From positions 1 through 40,676 of the forward strand of contig JAILEY010000002.1 of the NCBI GenBank assembly GCA_024687165.1: a stretch of DNA of 40,676 nucleotides, read 5' to 3'. Below the pieces are notes generated by a model. That model did not search any database, was not told the DNA's origin, and saw only the letters and a list, made by a program, of their open reading frames with translations. The position numbers and the translations under genes are program-made. Origin of the DNA: Treponema sp. (lineage in GTDB: Bacteria > Spirochaetota > Spirochaetia > Treponematales > Treponemataceae). Every line of letters starts with the position of its first letter. Position 1 is the stretch's first letter. This document shows, in pieces, positions 39,825 through 40,676 of this stretch.

Positions 39825-40364
39825 ATGAAAAGATACATTGCGCTGCTTCGTGGAATTAACATCAGTGGCAAAAATAAAATCTCAATGGCAGAGCTGAAAT
39901 CTGCATTTGCCGAAGCGGGATTTTCTGATGTCTGTACGCACCTCAACAGCGGGAACGTTATTTTTTCGGATGATGAAAATAACACACTTGTTCTGGCCGA
40001 TAGAGCAAAAACTTTAATAAAGGAAAAATTTAATCTGGACATTCCTGTGTTCATCATTTCACAGAAGGAACTTTCTGAACTTTTAGACAAAGCTCCAAAA
40101 TGGTGGGGAACAGAAAACAAAGAAATATACGATAATCTTATTTTCGCCATTCCACCGAACGACATCAAAATAGTTGCTGAAAAAATTGGAGAACCTACAA
40201 AGGAACTTGAACAGGTTGAGATCTGTGATAATGCAGCTTTCTGGTCCTTTGACAGAATGAAGTATAATAAGGCTGCCTGGTGGAAAAAGACCGCAAGTAC
40301 AGGAATTGCAGAAATGATAACAATCAGGACTGCAAACACTTTACGAAAGATTATATCTATTTAA
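39825..40364 (+). CDS. DUF1697 family protein
   Basis: A 179-aa protein with the DUF1697 hallmarks: YIALLRGINISGKNKISMAE at the N-terminus, THLNSGNVIFSDD, and the C-terminal RMKYNKAAWWKKT. The family is widespread and of unknown function; members often sit in accessory gene neighbourhoods with acetyltransferases and resistance genes, as here. GAGGGA precedes the ATG, 9 nt after the flavodoxin-like frame, so they are probably co-transcribed. Confidence 0.9.
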   Translation: MKRYIALLRGINISGKNKISMAELKSAFAEAGFSDVCTHLNSGNVIFSDDENNTLVLADRAKTLIKEKFNLDIPVFIISQKELSELLDKAPKWWGTENKEIYDNLIFAIPPNDIKIVAEKIGEPTKELEQVEICDNAAFWSFDRMKYNKAAWWKKTASTGIAEMITIRTANTLRKIISI

Positions 40365-40380
40365 TTAAGAAAGGATGATT

Positions 40381-40410
40381 CGTTGCTTTCATGCAACGCC
40401 GCTAACGCGG
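40381..40410 (+). repeat. Double hairpin upstream of the acetyltransferase
   Basis: CGTTGC (40381-40386) pairs with GCAACG (40393-40398), then CCGC (40399-40402) pairs with GCGG (40407-40410) around TAAC. The second hairpin with its flank, CGCCGCTAACGCGG, is 11/14 identical to CGCCACTAGCGTGG on the - strand at 208-195, and one stem pair has changed compensatorily. It may be a cassette-type recombination site or a leader attenuator. Confidence 0.45.
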
Positions 40411-40430
40411 AGTTTTTAAAGGAGAAAAAA

Positions 40431-40676
40431 ATGAACTATAAAATAATCGATCAGGAAACATATTACAGAAAAGGCGTTTTTCGGCATTTTATGGAAGACT
40501 GCCGCTGCTCAACGTCAATGACGGCACGCCTTGATGTTACGGAACTCGTCGCATATTCAAAAAGGGCTGGAACAAAGTTCTACATCAATTTTTTGTACAT
40601 TCTTTCAAAAGTTCTCAATTCACGCGATGATTACAAAATGGCATATTTGTGGGAGACAAAAGAGCTTATCTGCTAC
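40431..40676 (+). CDS. CatA-like acetyltransferase, N-terminal part
   Basis: The gene starts with ATG at 40431 (AAAGGAG upstream) and continues past the right edge after 82 codons. The visible part matches the N-terminus of type A chloramphenicol O-acetyltransferases: YYRKGVFRHFMEDCRCSTSM, TARLDVTELVAYSKRAGTKF, and YILSKVLNSRDDYKMAYLW. The catalytic His motif (HHAxxDG) would lie beyond the window. Many relatives act on other acceptors, so chloramphenicol resistance cannot be claimed. Confidence 0.82.
   Translation, partial: MNYKIIDQETYYRKGVFRHFMEDCRCSTSMTARLDVTELVAYSKRAGTKFYINFLYILSKVLNSRDDYKMAYLWETKELICY

Noticed and set aside
39503-40339. 278-aa open frame on the - strand opposite the flavodoxin-like and DUF1697 genes
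   Set aside because: It is Ser/Phe/Ile-rich without motifs, has no Shine-Dalgarno, and lies opposite two + strand frames, at least one of which (DUF1697) is a clear family.
1-40676. CRISPR arrays, insertion sequences, rRNA genes or a replication origin
   Set aside because: I saw no regularly spaced repeats, transposase frames with terminal repeats, rRNA sequence or DnaA-box cluster.

Overview
The window reads as chromosome of a host-associated, anaerobic Treponema-like spirochaete. Diagnostic genes are a FlaB periplasmic flagellar core protein, a trans-2-enoyl-CoA/enoyl-ACP reductase of the Treponema Ter/FabV type, a MurA whose active-site Cys is Asp (as in other spirochaetes), a HydG maturase for [FeFe] hydrogenase and an integron-type integrase. 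The DNA is AT-rich, with many A/T-ending codons. The species cannot be fixed from the sequence alone; a gut or rumen Treponema fits best.

Layout. 1-1567 (- strand): the edge of an integron, with an IntI-type integrase and, beyond its 3' end, a candidate promoter, a candidate recombination site and the start of a small secreted-protein gene (a possible first cassette). 1695-2742: flaB with a sigma-28-like promoter, a 5'-UTR hairpin and a terminator. 2770-6008: degenerate HD-GYP protein, RlmI-type rRNA methyltransferase and peptidase T. 6005-7420 (-): hydG, divergent from murA (7487) and sharing a promoter region with it. 8788-11788: a DUF1538 membrane protein overlapping a double PII-like protein, then birA. 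11820-15457: an M15 peptidase lipoprotein, a small secreted protein, and a patatin/beta-barrel (type Vd) protein on the - strand. 15566-19751: a PAS-GGDEF diguanylate cyclase and tex. 19884-24901: envelope and lipid genes (small OMP or lipoprotein, NlpC/P60, FabV, LysM lytic transglycosylase, acyltransferase). 24917-29632: a shortened GH95-like protein, then the def-fmt-PASTA operon. 29675-36022: an (alpha/alpha)6 glycosidase-like protein, a 315-bp non-coding interval with a 130-bp interrupted palindrome, an anchored unknown protein, a TPR lipoprotein and a TraB/PrgY protein. 36078-36366: tRNA-Ser(UGA), tRNA-Ser(GCU) and tRNA-Arg(GCG). 36453-40676: an accessory tail with GNAT, two transglutaminase-like proteins, MBL hydrolase, a shortened flavodoxin-like protein, DUF1697 and a partial CatA-like acetyltransferase.

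Most of the middle is ordinary housekeeping (murA, birA, tex, fabV, def, fmt) mixed with envelope remodelling. The most unusual signals are regulatory or structural. About eleven genes have a -10-like hexamer whose last base lies 6-9 nt before the ATG and no Shine-Dalgarno sequence, which predicts widespread leaderless translation. The flaB leader has a GGA-loop hairpin plus a GGA in its Shine-Dalgarno, the arrangement of a CsrA target. The 31.2-31.4 kb palindrome may encode a small RNA. A short hairpin with compensatory base changes lies before the first gene at the left edge and before the acetyltransferase at the right edge. All -35 assignments are loose (mostly 3-4 of 6 matches) in AT-rich DNA and need transcript-end data.
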